This document shows, in pieces, positions 54,236 through 63,979 of a stretch of 64,000 nucleotides of DNA. Location of the stretch: positions 124,001 through 188,000 of the forward strand of contig NZ_JARXVH010000001.1 of NCBI RefSeq assembly GCF_029892565.1, given 5' to 3'. The translations under genes and the position numbers were made by a program. This DNA is from Streptomyces pseudovenezuelae. GTDB lineage: Bacteria; Actinomycetota; Actinomycetes; Streptomycetales; Streptomycetaceae. Below the pieces are notes generated by a model. The model was not told the origin of the DNA, did no database searches, and saw only the letters and a program-made list of their open reading frames with translations. Every line of letters begins with the position of its first letter. Position 1 is the stretch's first letter.

Positions 54236-54248
54236 CCTGGAGTCACTC

Positions 54249-54854
54249 ATGAACACCGCCCGGGACCTCGTCATCGTCGCCATCGACACGGCACCCGACC
54301 ATCCGCTGGAGCGGGGGGACCTGTCGCTCGCGCTCGCCGGGGCCGAGGTGCTCGACCTCCTCGACGCCGGCGCCGTCTCGGTCGACGGCGACCGCCTCGT
54401 GCCCGACACCGGGTCGAAGACGGGCGACCGCCTGCTGGACGAGGCCGCCGAGCAGCTCGTACGGCAGGAACCGTACGAGTCGGTCGAGGACTGGCTGTGG
54501 CGCCGGGGACGCGGACTGTCCGCGGTCTATGTGACCGAGCTGGAGAAGGACGGGCTGACCGCGAAGCCCCGCGGGCTGCGCAATCCGCTGCGGGCCGTGC
54601 CCACCGAGCTGGTCGACTCGCCCGACCGCCGCCGCGCCGAGGAGCGCTGGACCGCGGGCGAGCCCGTCCTCCTCAACCTGGCGTCCGCCGCCGGGTTCGG
54701 CGACGAGCCGGCCGAGGACTCCGAGGACATCACCGAGGACGCGGTCACCGCCGTGCTGGCCGCCGTCGGCGACGCCGTGATGGAGCTGGAGGCGGTGCGG
54801 CAGCGGAAGCAGATCCAGGACGCGGCCTACGACAACATCTGGCGCGGGATGTAG
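54249..54854 (+). CDS. GOLPH3/GPP34-family protein
   Basis: A 201-residue GPP34-domain protein: LALAGAEVLDLLDAGAV and the C-terminal VLAAVGDAVMELEAV helix. Bacterial members, common in Streptomyces, have no assigned function; eukaryotic GOLPH3 binds PI4P membranes. It lies 13 bp after the MFS gene and may be co-transcribed with it. Confidence 0.8.
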   Translation: MNTARDLVIVAIDTAPDHPLERGDLSLALAGAEVLDLLDAGAVSVDGDRLVPDTGSKTGDRLLDEAAEQLVRQEPYESVEDWLWRRGRGLSAVYVTELEKDGLTAKPRGLRNPLRAVPTELVDSPDRRRAEERWTAGEPVLLNLASAAGFGDEPAEDSEDITEDAVTAVLAAVGDAVMELEAVRQRKQIQDAAYDNIWRGM

Positions 54855-54860
54855 CAGGCG

Positions 54861-55454
54861 TCAGTGGGCGCCCAGCAGGGCCAGGCAGTTCTGCCACAGG
54901 GGACCGAGTCGCTCCGTGCTGTTGTACAGCTTGGCGAACATCACCTGGCCCTCCAACTGGGCCACCACGGCCCGGGCCGCCTCGTGCGGGTCGGTGACGT
55001 CGATATCGCCGCGGTCGCGGGCCTCGGCGACGACGGCCTCGACCATGTCGACCTGGGCGTCGAAGATCTCCTGGAGGCGGATGCGGACGGCCTCGGTCTG
55101 GTTGCTCAGCTCCAGGGTGAGGTTCCCGAACAGACAGCCCGAGACGGTGCCGCAGCCCTGCTGCACGGCGCGCTGCCCGGCCTCGGTCTCCTCGAACAAC
55201 TGCCGCAGCCGCCCCAGCGGTTCGCCGTCGCCGCCCAGGATCCGGGTCCAGTCCCGGCGCTGGCCCGCCCAGTGCTCGTCCACGACGGCGAGGGCGAGGG
55301 CCTCCTTGGACTCGAAGAAGTAGTAGAAGCTCCCCTTCGGCACCCCGGCCGCCTTGCAGATCTCGGCCACGCCGAGCGCCGAGTAGCCGCGGCCCTCGAT
55401 GAGCGTGCGCGCGGCCCCGAGGACCTTCTCCCTGGCATCACTGGTGCGTCCCAC
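54861..55454 (-). CDS. TetR-family transcriptional regulator
   Basis: A 197-residue TetR protein: N-terminal HTH (GVAEICKAAGVPKGSFYYFF) and a C-terminal TetR_C_6-like domain. It is convergent with the GPP34 gene with only 6 bp between stops. No obvious target operon lies next to its start. Confidence 0.87.
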   Translation of the reverse strand: MGRTSDAREKVLGAARTLIEGRGYSALGVAEICKAAGVPKGSFYYFFESKEALALAVVDEHWAGQRRDWTRILGGDGEPLGRLRQLFEETEAGQRAVQQGCGTVSGCLFGNLTLELSNQTEAVRIRLQEIFDAQVDMVEAVVAEARDRGDIDVTDPHEAARAVVAQLEGQVMFAKLYNSTERLGPLWQNCLALLGAH

Positions 55455-55509
55455 GGTTTCGAGTGTACGTAGGTACTAGACCGGTCGGCTGGCAGTCGGC
55501 CGACGGCGG

Positions 55510-56091
55510 TCAGAGCGTGGGCAGTCCGTCCGCCTCCCGGCGCTCCAGCCGGGCGACCAGGTCCGCCGCCGTCGCCTTTATGGTCTCCAGGCCCGGCTTC
55601 CCCCAGGGCCGCGGCTCCACGTCGACCACGCACACCGTGCCCAGCACCATCCCCGTGCTGTCGATGAGCGGTGCGCCCAGATAGGAGCGGATGCCGAACT
55701 CGTCGACGACCGGATTGCCGGCGAACCGCGGGTAGTCGCACACGTCCTCCAGGACCAACGCCTTGCGCCGAACGACCACATGGGGGCAGAAACCGTGGTC
55801 GCGCTCCAGATGACGGCCGAGCTCCGGTTTCTCCTCGTCGCCCTCGGGCACGGGCGGGCGGACGGCCGGGAGGTGCAGGCCCGCGAAGAACTGCCGCCGC
55901 TCGTCGATGAAGTTGACCATGGCGTACGGCGCCCCGGTGTGCTCGGCGAGCCGGTCCGCGTAGGCGTCCAGGGCCGGATCCGGCTGCTCGCCGAGACCGA
56001 GGCTGCGCAGTCGCTCGGTCCTGGCAGGGGCCTCCTTGTCCTCGGGGGTGAGCAGCAGCCGACCGGCCGGGCGCGGCGGGTCGTACCTCAT
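55510..56091 (-). CDS. GAF-domain protein associated with the conservon
   Basis: A 193-residue single GAF domain (APYAMVNFIDERRQFFAG, GFCPHVVVRRKALV, YLGAPLIDSTGMVLGTVCVVD). It lies 61 bp after the GTPase gene of the cvn operon on the same strand and is probably its last gene, adding a small-molecule sensor. The ligand is unknown. Confidence 0.85.
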   Translation of the reverse strand: MRYDPPRPAGRLLLTPEDKEAPARTERLRSLGLGEQPDPALDAYADRLAEHTGAPYAMVNFIDERRQFFAGLHLPAVRPPVPEGDEEKPELGRHLERDHGFCPHVVVRRKALVLEDVCDYPRFAGNPVVDEFGIRSYLGAPLIDSTGMVLGTVCVVDVEPRPWGKPGLETIKATAADLVARLERREADGLPTL

Positions 56092-56152
56092 GGGCGGGCT
56101 CCGTCGCAGTGGACGTGGGTCATGGAGGGGCTCCGTGGCGGGTGTGGCGGCA

Positions 56153-56752
56153 TCACCTGTGGACGCCGTGGATCGGCGCGTGCGTCGGCGCGTGGGCGAT
56201 GAGATGGCGTACGAGGGTCAGCAGGGTCTGGACGCCGGAACTGGAGATCCGCGCGTCGCAGCGCACGATCGGGACCTCCGGGGACAGGTCGATGGCGGCA
56301 CGGACCTCCTCGGGGTCGTAGCGGTAGGCGCCGTCGAACTCGTTGATCGCGACGATGAAGCCGAGGCCGCGCTGTTCGAAGAAGTCGACCGCCGCGAAGC
56401 ACTCCTCCAGGCGGCGGGTGTCGGCGAGGATGACGGCGCCGAGGGCGCCCTCGGAGAGTTCGTCCCACATGAACCAGAACCGCTCCTGTCCGGGGGTGCC
56501 GAACAGATACAGGACGTGTTCGGGGTCGAGGGTGATGCGGCCGAAGTCCATGGCCACGGTGGTCTCGACCTTGTTCTCGATCCCGTCGAGGCTGTCGGTC
56601 GCGGCGCTGACGGTGGTGAGCAACTCCTCCGTACTGAGCGGCGCGATCTCGCTCACCGCGCCGACGAAGGTCGTCTTGCCCACCCCGAACCCGCCCGCGA
56701 CGAGGATCTTCAGTGCGGTGGGGAACGGGTCAGAGCTGTCGTCGTAGTCCAT
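56153..56752 (-). CDS. cvnD: CvnD-like small GTPase (MglA type)
   Basis: A 199-residue GTP-binding protein with P-loop GGFGVGKTT, G3 FGTPGQERF and NEFD in place of NKxD. It is the fourth gene of the conservon and overlaps cvnC. Conservon GTPases act at the membrane in a heterotrimeric-G-protein-like complex with CvnA-C. Confidence 0.9.
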   Translation of the reverse strand: MDYDDSSDPFPTALKILVAGGFGVGKTTFVGAVSEIAPLSTEELLTTVSAATDSLDGIENKVETTVAMDFGRITLDPEHVLYLFGTPGQERFWFMWDELSEGALGAVILADTRRLEECFAAVDFFEQRGLGFIVAINEFDGAYRYDPEEVRAAIDLSPEVPIVRCDARISSSGVQTLLTLVRHLIAHAPTHAPIHGVHR

Positions 56753-57101
56753 CGAGCACTGCCTCCAGTAGGGCCCGGTCAGTGGGAAAGTCGTGGAACA
56801 CGGGGGGCTTGGTGGTCAGCGCCCCGCAGTCGACGAGGTCCGACAGCAGCACCTTGGTGACCACCGCCGGCAGCTTCAGATGGGCGGCGACCTCGGCCAC
56901 CGGGACGGGCGCGCGGCACAGGTCGAGCGCCTGCGCGTGCTCGGGGCCGAGATAGCCGAGGGGGGTGGCTCCAGTGGCCATCACCTGCGACAGAAGGTCG
57001 AGGGCGATGGTGGGCCGGGTGCGGCCGTTGCTGACCGTGAAGGGGCGCACCAGCCGACCGGCCGCGTCGTCGAGCCACGGCCCGTCGCCGGCCGCCGCCA
57101 C
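56730..57101 (-). CDS. cvnC: CvnC-like DUF742 protein
   Basis: A 123-residue DUF742 protein (PFTVSNGRTRPTIALDLLSQ, a winged-helix-like VAAHLKLPAVVTKVLLSDLV). I take GTG 57101; TTG 57107, overlapping the cvnB stop as TTGA, is equally possible. It overlaps cvnD by 23 bp. Confidence 0.85.
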   Translation of the reverse strand: MAAAGDGPWLDDAAGRLVRPFTVSNGRTRPTIALDLLSQVMATGATPLGYLGPEHAQALDLCRAPVPVAEVAAHLKLPAVVTKVLLSDLVDCGALTTKPPVFHDFPTDRALLEAVLDGLRRQL

Positions 57102-57103
57102 GC

Positions 57104-57538
57104 TCAAGGCCTCATCGCCGGGGGTTCGACGGCGTGCTGCCGGGGCGCGGTCATCAGATACGGCCGGACGCTCTTGACCAGCATCGCCATCTCGTAGCCG
57201 AGCACCGCCGCGTCGGCCTCGCGTCCTGCGAGCACGGCGAGACAGGTGCCTGACCCCGCCGTGGTCACGAACAGCAGGGTCGAGTCGAGTTCGACGACGA
57301 CCTGACGGACGTCTCCGCCGTCGCCGAACCGGGCCCCGGCACTGCGGCCGAGGGAGTACAGCCCCGAGGCCAGCGCGGCCATGTGGTCGGCACTGTCCAC
57401 GTCGAGGCCGTGAACCGACTTCACGAGCCCGTCGCAGGACAGGAGTACCGCACTGGTCGTGTGCGGTACGCGCTGCACGAGACCGCTCATCAGCCAGTCG
57501 AGATCGGATGCATGGCCGGTGGGCGCATCGCTCGCCAT
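57104..57538 (-). CDS. cvnB: CvnB-like roadblock/LC7 protein
   Basis: A 144-residue roadblock-domain protein (DWLMSGLVQRVPHTTSAVLL, GLDVDSADHMAALASGLYSL). ATG 57538 has AAGGAGT at good spacing; ATG 57610 overlaps the cvnA stop (ATGA) and would add 24 residues. It probably regulates the CvnD GTPase. Confidence 0.88.
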   Translation of the reverse strand: MASDAPTGHASDLDWLMSGLVQRVPHTTSAVLLSCDGLVKSVHGLDVDSADHMAALASGLYSLGRSAGARFGDGGDVRQVVVELDSTLLFVTTAGSGTCLAVLAGREADAAVLGYEMAMLVKSVRPYLMTAPRQHAVEPPAMRP

Positions 57539-57606
57539 GGTGGATCGACTCCTTGGGGTACGAAGGTCTGCGGGAGCGCTGGGCGTGGGGGTGGAACGGG
57601 GGGTGG

Positions 57607-59766
57607 TCATCCGGCCGGCGCGCTCCCGTCGTGCCGGATGGTGGGGTGATCGGCACCACGCGCGGACGCGGGCCGCGCCTGGGCTATGTGGGCCGGGTCC
57701 ATGGGGGTCACGTCCAGGGGGGCGAGATCCATGGGGGCCAGGTCCAGGGGCGGTAGCGGCACGGGGGGTACGTCCATGGGTGGTACGTCCATGGCGAAGG
57801 AACCGGACGTGTGCGGTGACTCGCTGAACGCCGGCTCCATGAAGTCCGCCGACGCCATGCGCTCCAGCCCCATGTGCTCGACCTCCAACTGCTCGGCCTC
57901 CAGGTGCTGTTGGGCCTCCGCCAGGCCGATACCGCGCTGGAAGGCGGCCATCAGACCCGGGTCGTGGCCGGCCACGTGCTCGGAGTCCTGGCGCGGCGCG
58001 GGGCCGTCGCGCAGTTGGGGCACGATGTGTTCCTGCGCACGGCGCCTGGGCAGTTGGGGCTTGCCCATGGTGCCGCGGACGGGTCCGCTGCGGGGCGTGG
58101 GCGGCGCGGCCCCGCGGTCCGCGACGAACCTCCGGTCGTCGGTCCCGATGCCGGGCACGGCCTCCGCCGGGGTGGGCCGCTCCTCATGGGCGCCGCGCAC
58201 GGGGAGCGGGGGCGGTGCGCTGCCGTTGGGGACGGTGCCGTTGGCGGTATGGCCGTTGGTGGCATGGCCGTTGAGGCCGTTGCCGTGGGAGATGCCGCCG
58301 CCGGGCGGGCCGCCGTCGGACAGGTCGGGGCCGGGCACGCTGCCGTTCGGTGGCGGAGCCGTCGGCCGCGCGGCCTCGCGGTGCCGGGGCTGTCGCGGTG
58401 CGGGAGGCAGGGGTTCGGCGTGGCGTCCGGCGGTCGCGGGACCGGCCGCCGTGGGACCGGACGGCGCCTGTGGATGCGCGTGTTGCTGCGGGGGCTGTTG
58501 CGGAAGGGCCGGTCCGGGCGCGCCCTGCGGGTGCGGTGCGGCGACGCCGGGTGCACCGGGCGCGCCGCCCAACAGGCTCTGCGGCACGACGAGTACGGCC
58601 TGCACTCCGCCGTAGATGTTGGTCTGCAGCCGGACGTGGATGCCGTGCCGCTTGGCCAGCTGCGAGACCACGAACAGGCCGATCCGGCCGTCCGCCAGGA
58701 GGCTCGCGACGTTGACCTGGTCGGGGTCGGCGAGCAGGGCGTTCATCCTCTTCTGCTCACCGACGGGCATGCCGAGCCCGCGGTCCTCGACCTCGACGGC
58801 GAGCCCGGAGGTCACGAGGTTGGCGCGCAGCAGGACTTGGGTGTGCGGGGCGGAGAACACCGTGGCGTTCTCGACGAGTTCGGCCAGCAGGTGGATGACG
58901 TCGGCGACGGCGTGGCCGCGCAGGGTGCCGTCGATGGGTGGCACCAGCTTGACCCGGGAGTACTGCTCGACCTCGGCGATGGCGGAGCGCAGCACCTCGG
59001 TCATGGAGACGGGGTGGCTCCACTGGCGCCGGGAGACTGCGCCGCCGAGCACGGCGAGGTTCTCGGCGTGGCGGCGGATGCGGGTGGCGAGGTGGTCGAC
59101 GTGGAAGAGGCCCTTGAGCAGATCGGGGTCCTCGATCTCGTTCTCCAGCTCGTCCAGGATCGAGATCTCCCGGTGCACCAGCGACTGCAGCCGCCGGGCG
59201 AGGTTGACGAAGACCTCCAGCTTCTGTTCGCTGCCCGCCTGGCTGGAGAGCTGGGCGGCCTGGACGACGGCGATGACGGCTCCCTCGTGCGCGCGGCCCA
59301 GGTCGGAGGCGAGCAGTTCGAAGTCGTCGGCGTCGTCGGCGGGGCCGCTGCGCGGCCTGCGCTGGGGCAGGGTCTCGCCGCGGCGCAACGCCTCGACCAG
59401 GGCGCGCAGTTCGGCCTCGCCGCGGGCGCTGCTGCGGCGCAGGGCGCCGACGCGGTCGCTCACGGCCTTGGCGGTCCGGTCGGCGGCCACGGCGGCGATC
59501 AGGATGCCGGCGAGGGCGACCGCGGTGGCTCCGGCGAGCACGCCCCACAGGGTGAGTCCGGTGTGGGCGCCGGTGGAGCGGACGGTGAACAGGACGGCCG
59601 CGCACGCGCTGAGGGCGACCGCGAGGGGCGGGAGCACGGCGAGCCGCAGCAGCTGCGGCCGTATGTGCGTCTCGGGCAGTGCGGGAGCGGTGTGGGAGAC
59701 CGGCCGTCCGTGCCGTCCGCCCTCGCGGCGGTCTGCGCGTGCGGCCGGTGCGCGGAGGTGAGACAT
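57607..59766 (-). CDS. cvnA: CvnA-like sensor kinase of the conservon
   Basis: A 719-residue membrane protein. Two helices lie near residues 45-63 and 72-95, a short HAMP-like and dimerisation helix follows (about 180-240), and a HATPase_c domain (N-box HLLAELVENATVFSAPHTQV, DRGLGMPVGE) spans about 280-400. A Pro/Gly/Ala-rich cytoplasmic tail of some 300 residues completes it. It starts the cvnABCD-GAF operon. The kinase half matches that of the protein at 52-2142. Confidence 0.9.
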   Translation of the reverse strand: MSHLRAPAARADRREGGRHGRPVSHTAPALPETHIRPQLLRLAVLPPLAVALSACAAVLFTVRSTGAHTGLTLWGVLAGATAVALAGILIAAVAADRTAKAVSDRVGALRRSSARGEAELRALVEALRRGETLPQRRPRSGPADDADDFELLASDLGRAHEGAVIAVVQAAQLSSQAGSEQKLEVFVNLARRLQSLVHREISILDELENEIEDPDLLKGLFHVDHLATRIRRHAENLAVLGGAVSRRQWSHPVSMTEVLRSAIAEVEQYSRVKLVPPIDGTLRGHAVADVIHLLAELVENATVFSAPHTQVLLRANLVTSGLAVEVEDRGLGMPVGEQKRMNALLADPDQVNVASLLADGRIGLFVVSQLAKRHGIHVRLQTNIYGGVQAVLVVPQSLLGGAPGAPGVAAPHPQGAPGPALPQQPPQQHAHPQAPSGPTAAGPATAGRHAEPLPPAPRQPRHREAARPTAPPPNGSVPGPDLSDGGPPGGGISHGNGLNGHATNGHTANGTVPNGSAPPPLPVRGAHEERPTPAEAVPGIGTDDRRFVADRGAAPPTPRSGPVRGTMGKPQLPRRRAQEHIVPQLRDGPAPRQDSEHVAGHDPGLMAAFQRGIGLAEAQQHLEAEQLEVEHMGLERMASADFMEPAFSESPHTSGSFAMDVPPMDVPPVPLPPLDLAPMDLAPLDVTPMDPAHIAQARPASARGADHPTIRHDGSAPAG

Positions 59767-60203
59767 CGGTGTCCTCGTACTGATCCGTCGGGTGCCAGGG
59801 GCGCGGTCTGCGCGGCTCGGGCATGCGCCGTCGCGGTGTCGGTCGGGCGGGCCACGAAGCATCGGCATTCGGCCTCGTGTCGCCCGACGGACACCGACAG
59901 TAGTCGGCAAGACATCATGTGCGGTGGGCAGTTGACAAACTCCCACGGGGAGCGTCCCGCTCTGGTATGAGGCGTCGCACGGCCGTCCGATAAACCCGGA
60001 GGGCGCACACCCTCACGCGGTGGACGTTCGATCAGAGCTGGTCAGAAGCGGTCACACGAAACCCGGCGAGAATCCGGGGGCGACCGCTCCCCACCTCTCG
60101 CCGGGTACCGCTTTCTGTTCGCTCACCAACTGTCGAGGACCGTTTCGGGCCCTCCGGCACTCCCGCCGGTCATCCCCCGAACATTACCGAGCGTGTTCAG
60201 TGG
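59767..60203. other. Intergenic region upstream of cvnA
   Basis: 437 bp without a gene. It should hold the cvn promoter (no confident -10/-35 seen) and includes the inverted repeat at 60061-60106. Confidence 0.5.
60061..60106. terminator. Inverted repeat, probable terminator
   Basis: ACCCGGCGAGA (60061-60071) and TCTCGCCGGGT (60096-60106) form a perfect 11-bp stem with a 24-base loop. It lies about 100 bp beyond the stop of the small membrane protein at 60204 and upstream of cvnA. Confidence 0.5.
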
Positions 60204-60491
60204 CTAGGCGCGGTTGGTCCGGCCGGCCACCGCGTGACCGATGAACAGGTAGACGAGGGCGGGCAGTCCGTAGTTGACCACCGTGCGCCAGTTGTCCGAG
60301 TCGATGGAGAAGAGGTTGTGCGACCAGCCCGAGAGCCAGTTCGCCGCGTCGTGGATCCACGAGACCACGTTGTTGGCGGTGTTGGCGTCGAACAGGTAGA
60401 AGGCGATCCACAGGATCAGAATCAGTGCCGCGAGATCCGCGATGACGGAGATGACCGTCCCCGCGGGGCTTCCGCCGTAGCGTCTGGACAT
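60204..60491 (-). CDS. Small membrane protein
   Basis: A 95-residue protein with two predicted helices (about 13-32 and 70-86) around an extracytoplasmic amphipathic stretch (WIHDAANWLSGWSHNLFS). Similar proteins are widespread in Streptomyces without a function. Confidence 0.75.
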   Translation of the reverse strand: MSRRYGGSPAGTVISVIADLAALILILWIAFYLFDANTANNVVSWIHDAANWLSGWSHNLFSIDSDNWRTVVNYGLPALVYLFIGHAVAGRTNRA

Positions 60492-60551
60492 GTACGACGA
60501 CTGGCCCCGTCAAGGGAGTTGAAACCTCGCCGACCCACTTGGGCCACGGAT

Positions 60552-61385
60552 TCACAGGCGGCGCCACCGGGCCGAGGCGAACGAGAAGACTCCGAACAGG
60601 ATCAGGCCGATCGCGACGGCGACCAGGAGCCACGGTCCCGCCGGCGTCTGCGCGAAGCTGCGGAGCGTGGCGTCCACGCCCTTGGCCTTGTCCGGGTCGA
60701 AGCGGACGGCCGCCACCAGGATGAAGATCCCGGCCGCGGCGAACACCGCGCCGCGTGCCACGCCGCCGCCCACGCCCAGAGCGGTGACGACCTGCTTCGT
60801 ACGCGGGCTCATGCTGCCGGTGTTCAGCCGGCGCAGGAACTTCCGCATGGCCGCCCGGACGGCGAGCACCACGCCGATGCCGATCAGCACACAGCCCGCG
60901 GCACCCACCAGCACCTGGCCGAACGGCAGTTTGAGCGCCGACGAAGTCCAGTCCTGCGACTGCTCGTTGCTGCTGGAACCCTGCCCGCCGCCGGAGGCGT
61001 ACACGGCCGTTCCCCAGCAGACGAAGGCGTAGAAGACGGCCCGGCCGCCGTCCAGCGCACGGGAACCCGCCTTCCGGTCGGGCCCCCTGCTGAGCACCGC
61101 GCGAGAACCCCGCCACAGCGCCATGGCACCGAAGCCGACCACCAGCGCCCACAGCATGACCTCGCCGAAGGGCTTCGTCGCGATCTCGTGCAGGGCGCCC
61201 TGCCGGTCCGCCTGGCCGCCGCCGCTGCCGACGGCGATCCGGATGGACAGCGCCCCGATCAGTACGTAGACGACGCCCCGCGCGGAGAAGCCCGCCCGGC
61301 CAGCTGCGGTCAGAGTCTCGTTCTGGGTGGAACGAGCCGCGGACTTCGCGGCCCGGCCGCGCCCTTGTGTGTGCGACGACGTCAC
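60552..61385 (-). CDS. DUF1206-family membrane protein
   Basis: A 277-residue membrane protein with three repeats of a two-helix DUF1206 unit (GRAGFSARGVVYVLIGALSI; ALDGGRAVFYAFVCWGTAV; GGVARGAVFAAAGIFILVA). GTG 61385 is the chosen start. Function unknown; it lies in a run of membrane and stress-type genes. Confidence 0.82.
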   Translation of the reverse strand: MTSSHTQGRGRAAKSAARSTQNETLTAAGRAGFSARGVVYVLIGALSIRIAVGSGGGQADRQGALHEIATKPFGEVMLWALVVGFGAMALWRGSRAVLSRGPDRKAGSRALDGGRAVFYAFVCWGTAVYASGGGQGSSSNEQSQDWTSSALKLPFGQVLVGAAGCVLIGIGVVLAVRAAMRKFLRRLNTGSMSPRTKQVVTALGVGGGVARGAVFAAAGIFILVAAVRFDPDKAKGVDATLRSFAQTPAGPWLLVAVAIGLILFGVFSFASARWRRL

Positions 61386-61463
61386 GATGCCCTCCCCATT
61401 CCGTGGCCGCACGGTCGCGTCCACCGCCCCCGAGTGCCCTGGGCAGGGAATCTGATGCACGCG

Positions 61464-62312
61464 TCAGGGGCGCCGCCGCCACGCCCGCGGTCTCAGGACC
61501 TGTGCCACGCGCGGGAGTTCCTCGTGCAGCAGGCGGCCCGCCAGTGCTCCGCCGAAGACGACGACACCTACGCCGACCAGCCAGGACTGGACGACCAGGA
61601 AGGTTCCGAAAGGACCGTAGGTGACGGCACTGGACGCGATCAGCGGGGAGAAGACGAGACGGGAGAAGACCCGAAGACCGAGCAGCCCCAGCGCCGTCAG
61701 CACCGCGCCGGGCAGCACCGCGCTCCAGGCGATCCGCCCGCCGAGCAGCATCCGTTGCGACCAGCCGAAGAACAGGACGGCGCTCAGCGTCGCGGCCAGC
61801 GTGCCGGCCGCGGAGTGGCGCCACAGCGTGGTGGTGGCGGTCAGGTAGAGGGTCCCGACGAGCACGGCGAGCCACAGCACCTGGCGCCATCTGGCATACC
61901 AGCGGGCCGAGGGCAGCTCCCAGATCTTCTCGTAGCCGGTCTGCACCGCCGCCCCGAAACTGAGGCCGAAGACGGCGAGCGCGGCGAGGCCGAATGCGGT
62001 CGTGGTCTCCAGCACCTGGCCCGGCCGAGCGAACAGTTGCCCGACCTGCTCCCGGGCCTCCCCCGACACACCGAGCCCGTCCCCCAGCCACTGTGCGAAG
62101 CCCCGCCCGTGCTCCGGATCCGCGGCGGACACGACGACCAGCAGGGGCACCAGCGTGAGGAATCCGAGCGCCGCGAATCCCATCGACCTGGAGCCCAGCT
62201 CGATCTCTCGGCTCCGCTGCCACCCGCGCTCGGCAGGTGAGTCACGCAGTACCTGGCGCAGCCGTACCGACGCGGACGAACTGTCCCCGTCCTCAGGAGA
62301 CTTCTTCGGCAT
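61464..62312 (-). CDS. YihY/BrkB-family inner-membrane protein
   Basis: A 282-residue polytopic protein of the YihY (formerly RNase BN) family, with about six helices and the conserved TYGPFGTFLVVQSWLVGVGVV near the C-terminus. It is possibly an envelope transporter; substrate unknown. Confidence 0.83.
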   Translation of the reverse strand: MPKKSPEDGDSSSASVRLRQVLRDSPAERGWQRSREIELGSRSMGFAALGFLTLVPLLVVVSAADPEHGRGFAQWLGDGLGVSGEAREQVGQLFARPGQVLETTTAFGLAALAVFGLSFGAAVQTGYEKIWELPSARWYARWRQVLWLAVLVGTLYLTATTTLWRHSAAGTLAATLSAVLFFGWSQRMLLGGRIAWSAVLPGAVLTALGLLGLRVFSRLVFSPLIASSAVTYGPFGTFLVVQSWLVGVGVVVFGGALAGRLLHEELPRVAQVLRPRAWRRRP

Positions 62313-62500
62313 GGAGGTCGACTATCACATATACGCATCTCGATGCGCCCCGGTCTGCACGCCGTTGACACGGAGAGGAGCCCGGCGTTGATTGACAGCA
62401 CGGTGCAGGCCATGCCAATCCGGATCATTCGGGCGGCGCATTCCGCCTTCCCGCTTCGCCAGGACCCCGCGGAGACCAGACGACCGCGCGGAGGACAGCC

Positions 62501-62674
62501 ATGAGCGTCGGACAGCGGATCAAGCACATGACCCAGTCGTTCAAGGGCCGGGTCACCGAACGCGTCGGCCGGACCACCCGCAACAGGCGACTGCAGCGCC
62601 ATGGCCGGACCGACCGGATCGCCGGGGACCTGAAGCAGTCCGGCGACAAGGCCAAGGACGCCTTCGGGAAGTGA
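62501..62674 (+). CDS. CsbD-like small stress protein
   Basis: A 57-residue, very basic protein. ATG 62501 is preceded by GGAGG. The sequence (KGRVTERVGRTTRNRRLQRHG, AGDLKQSGDKAKDAFGK) follows the CsbD pattern. CsbD proteins are general-stress proteins of unknown mechanism. Confidence 0.75.
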   Translation: MSVGQRIKHMTQSFKGRVTERVGRTTRNRRLQRHGRTDRIAGDLKQSGDKAKDAFGK

Positions 62675-62782
62675 CCGGCACGGCCCCGGGCAGCACCCAC
62701 GCCATATGACTGCCACCCGGCGTGCTTCAGCGCGTACGAGCCCTGAGGGACGCGCTCCCCGCCCCTCGGCTCTCCTCTTCCC

Positions 62783-63979
62783 TCAGCTCTCCTCGACGAG
62801 ATCGAGGGTTTCGGCCTCGGCTCCCTGCGCGACCTTCGGGGCGAGCTCCGGCACGGGCCACTCACGCGTGAGCGGCAGCGACACATCCCGCCACCAAGGA
62901 CGCCCGGGAAGCTCTCCCCCGGGCTCGAACGGCTGCCCCGGGACGGGCACGGCGACCGGCTGCCCGACCGCGTCGCCGGCCGCCGCCGTCCACTCGCCGG
63001 GCTCGGCCCACGCGTGCGTGGCCAGGTTGAACGTGCCCCAGTGGATCGGCATCATCGCGCCGTGCGGCTGCCCGCCCTGGAGGTCGAGGTGGGCGCGCAT
63101 GCCCTCCTCGGGCGTCATGTGGATGTCCGGCCAGAAGTCGGAGTACGCGCCGATCTGGATCATCGTGGCGTCGAACGGGCCGTGCTGGGCGCCGATGTCC
63201 TTGAAGCCGTCGAAGTAGCCGGTGTCACCGCTGTGGTAGATCCGGTGCTCGTCCCCGGCGACGGACCAGGAGGCCCAGAGGGTGTGCTGCGTGTTGCGCA
63301 GACCCCGGCCGCAGAAGTGCCGGGCCGGTGTGGCGGTCAGGGTGAGGCCGCCGATCTTCGTCTCCTCGTGCCAGTCCAGCTCGCGCAGCCGGTCGGCCGA
63401 GACGCCCCAGTGTTCGAGGTGCGCGCCGACGCCGAGCGGGACGGCGAACAGGGTGTCCGTGCCGGCCAGCGCCTTGATGCTGGGCAGGTCGAGGTGGTCG
63501 TAGTGGTCGTGCGAGATGACGACGACGTCGACCGGACCGAGCGCGGCCAGCGGCAGCGGCGCGGGATGCAGCCGCTTGGGCCCGGCGAAGGAGAACGGGG
63601 AGCAGCGCTCGCCCCACACCGGGTCGAAGAGCACCCGGTGTCCGTCGATCTCCGCGAGCACGCTGGAGTGACCCATCCAGGTCAGCCGCAGGCCGGTGGC
63701 GGGCGGCCGGGCGATGTCGGCGAGCGTCGTCGCGTGCACCGGGATCGTGCCCGTGGGGGCGCGGCGGGGGCGCTGCTCCTTGTCGAAGAAGACCTTCGCG
63801 AGCTCGATCATCGAGCCGGACGGGCGGGTCCGGGCGGTGCCGCCGGGGTTCTGGAAGACCCCGTCCTTGAAGTGGGGTGATCTGCGGATGCGCGCGAGGC
63901 GCTCACCACTCGGGTCCGCGCCGAAGGCCGCGGGCTGCAGCGAGCGGAGCCCGGAGCTCAGGGAACGGAAACCGGACAC
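62783..63979 (-). CDS. MBL-fold metallo-hydrolase (NAPE-PLD/UlaG-like)
   Basis: A 398-residue metallo-beta-lactamase-fold protein: GHSSVLAEIDGHRVLFDPVW, the metal motif HDHYDHLD, a downstream His (PARHFCGRG) and Asp in YHSGDTGYFDGF, and PIHWGTFNLA. The layout matches the NAPE-hydrolysing phospholipase D-like subgroup. Substrate not known; cytoplasmic, no signal peptide. Confidence 0.86.
   Translation of the reverse strand: MSGFRSLSSGLRSLQPAAFGADPSGERLARIRRSPHFKDGVFQNPGGTARTRPSGSMIELAKVFFDKEQRPRRAPTGTIPVHATTLADIARPPATGLRLTWMGHSSVLAEIDGHRVLFDPVWGERCSPFSFAGPKRLHPAPLPLAALGPVDVVVISHDHYDHLDLPSIKALAGTDTLFAVPLGVGAHLEHWGVSADRLRELDWHEETKIGGLTLTATPARHFCGRGLRNTQHTLWASWSVAGDEHRIYHSGDTGYFDGFKDIGAQHGPFDATMIQIGAYSDFWPDIHMTPEEGMRAHLDLQGGQPHGAMMPIHWGTFNLATHAWAEPGEWTAAAGDAVGQPVAVPVPGQPFEPGGELPGRPWWRDVSLPLTREWPVPELAPKVAQGAEAETLDLVEES

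Noticed and set aside
57874..59970. 698-residue plus-strand frame opposite cvnA
   Set aside because: Mirror of the cvnA codon pattern; composition is low-complexity and no domain is visible.
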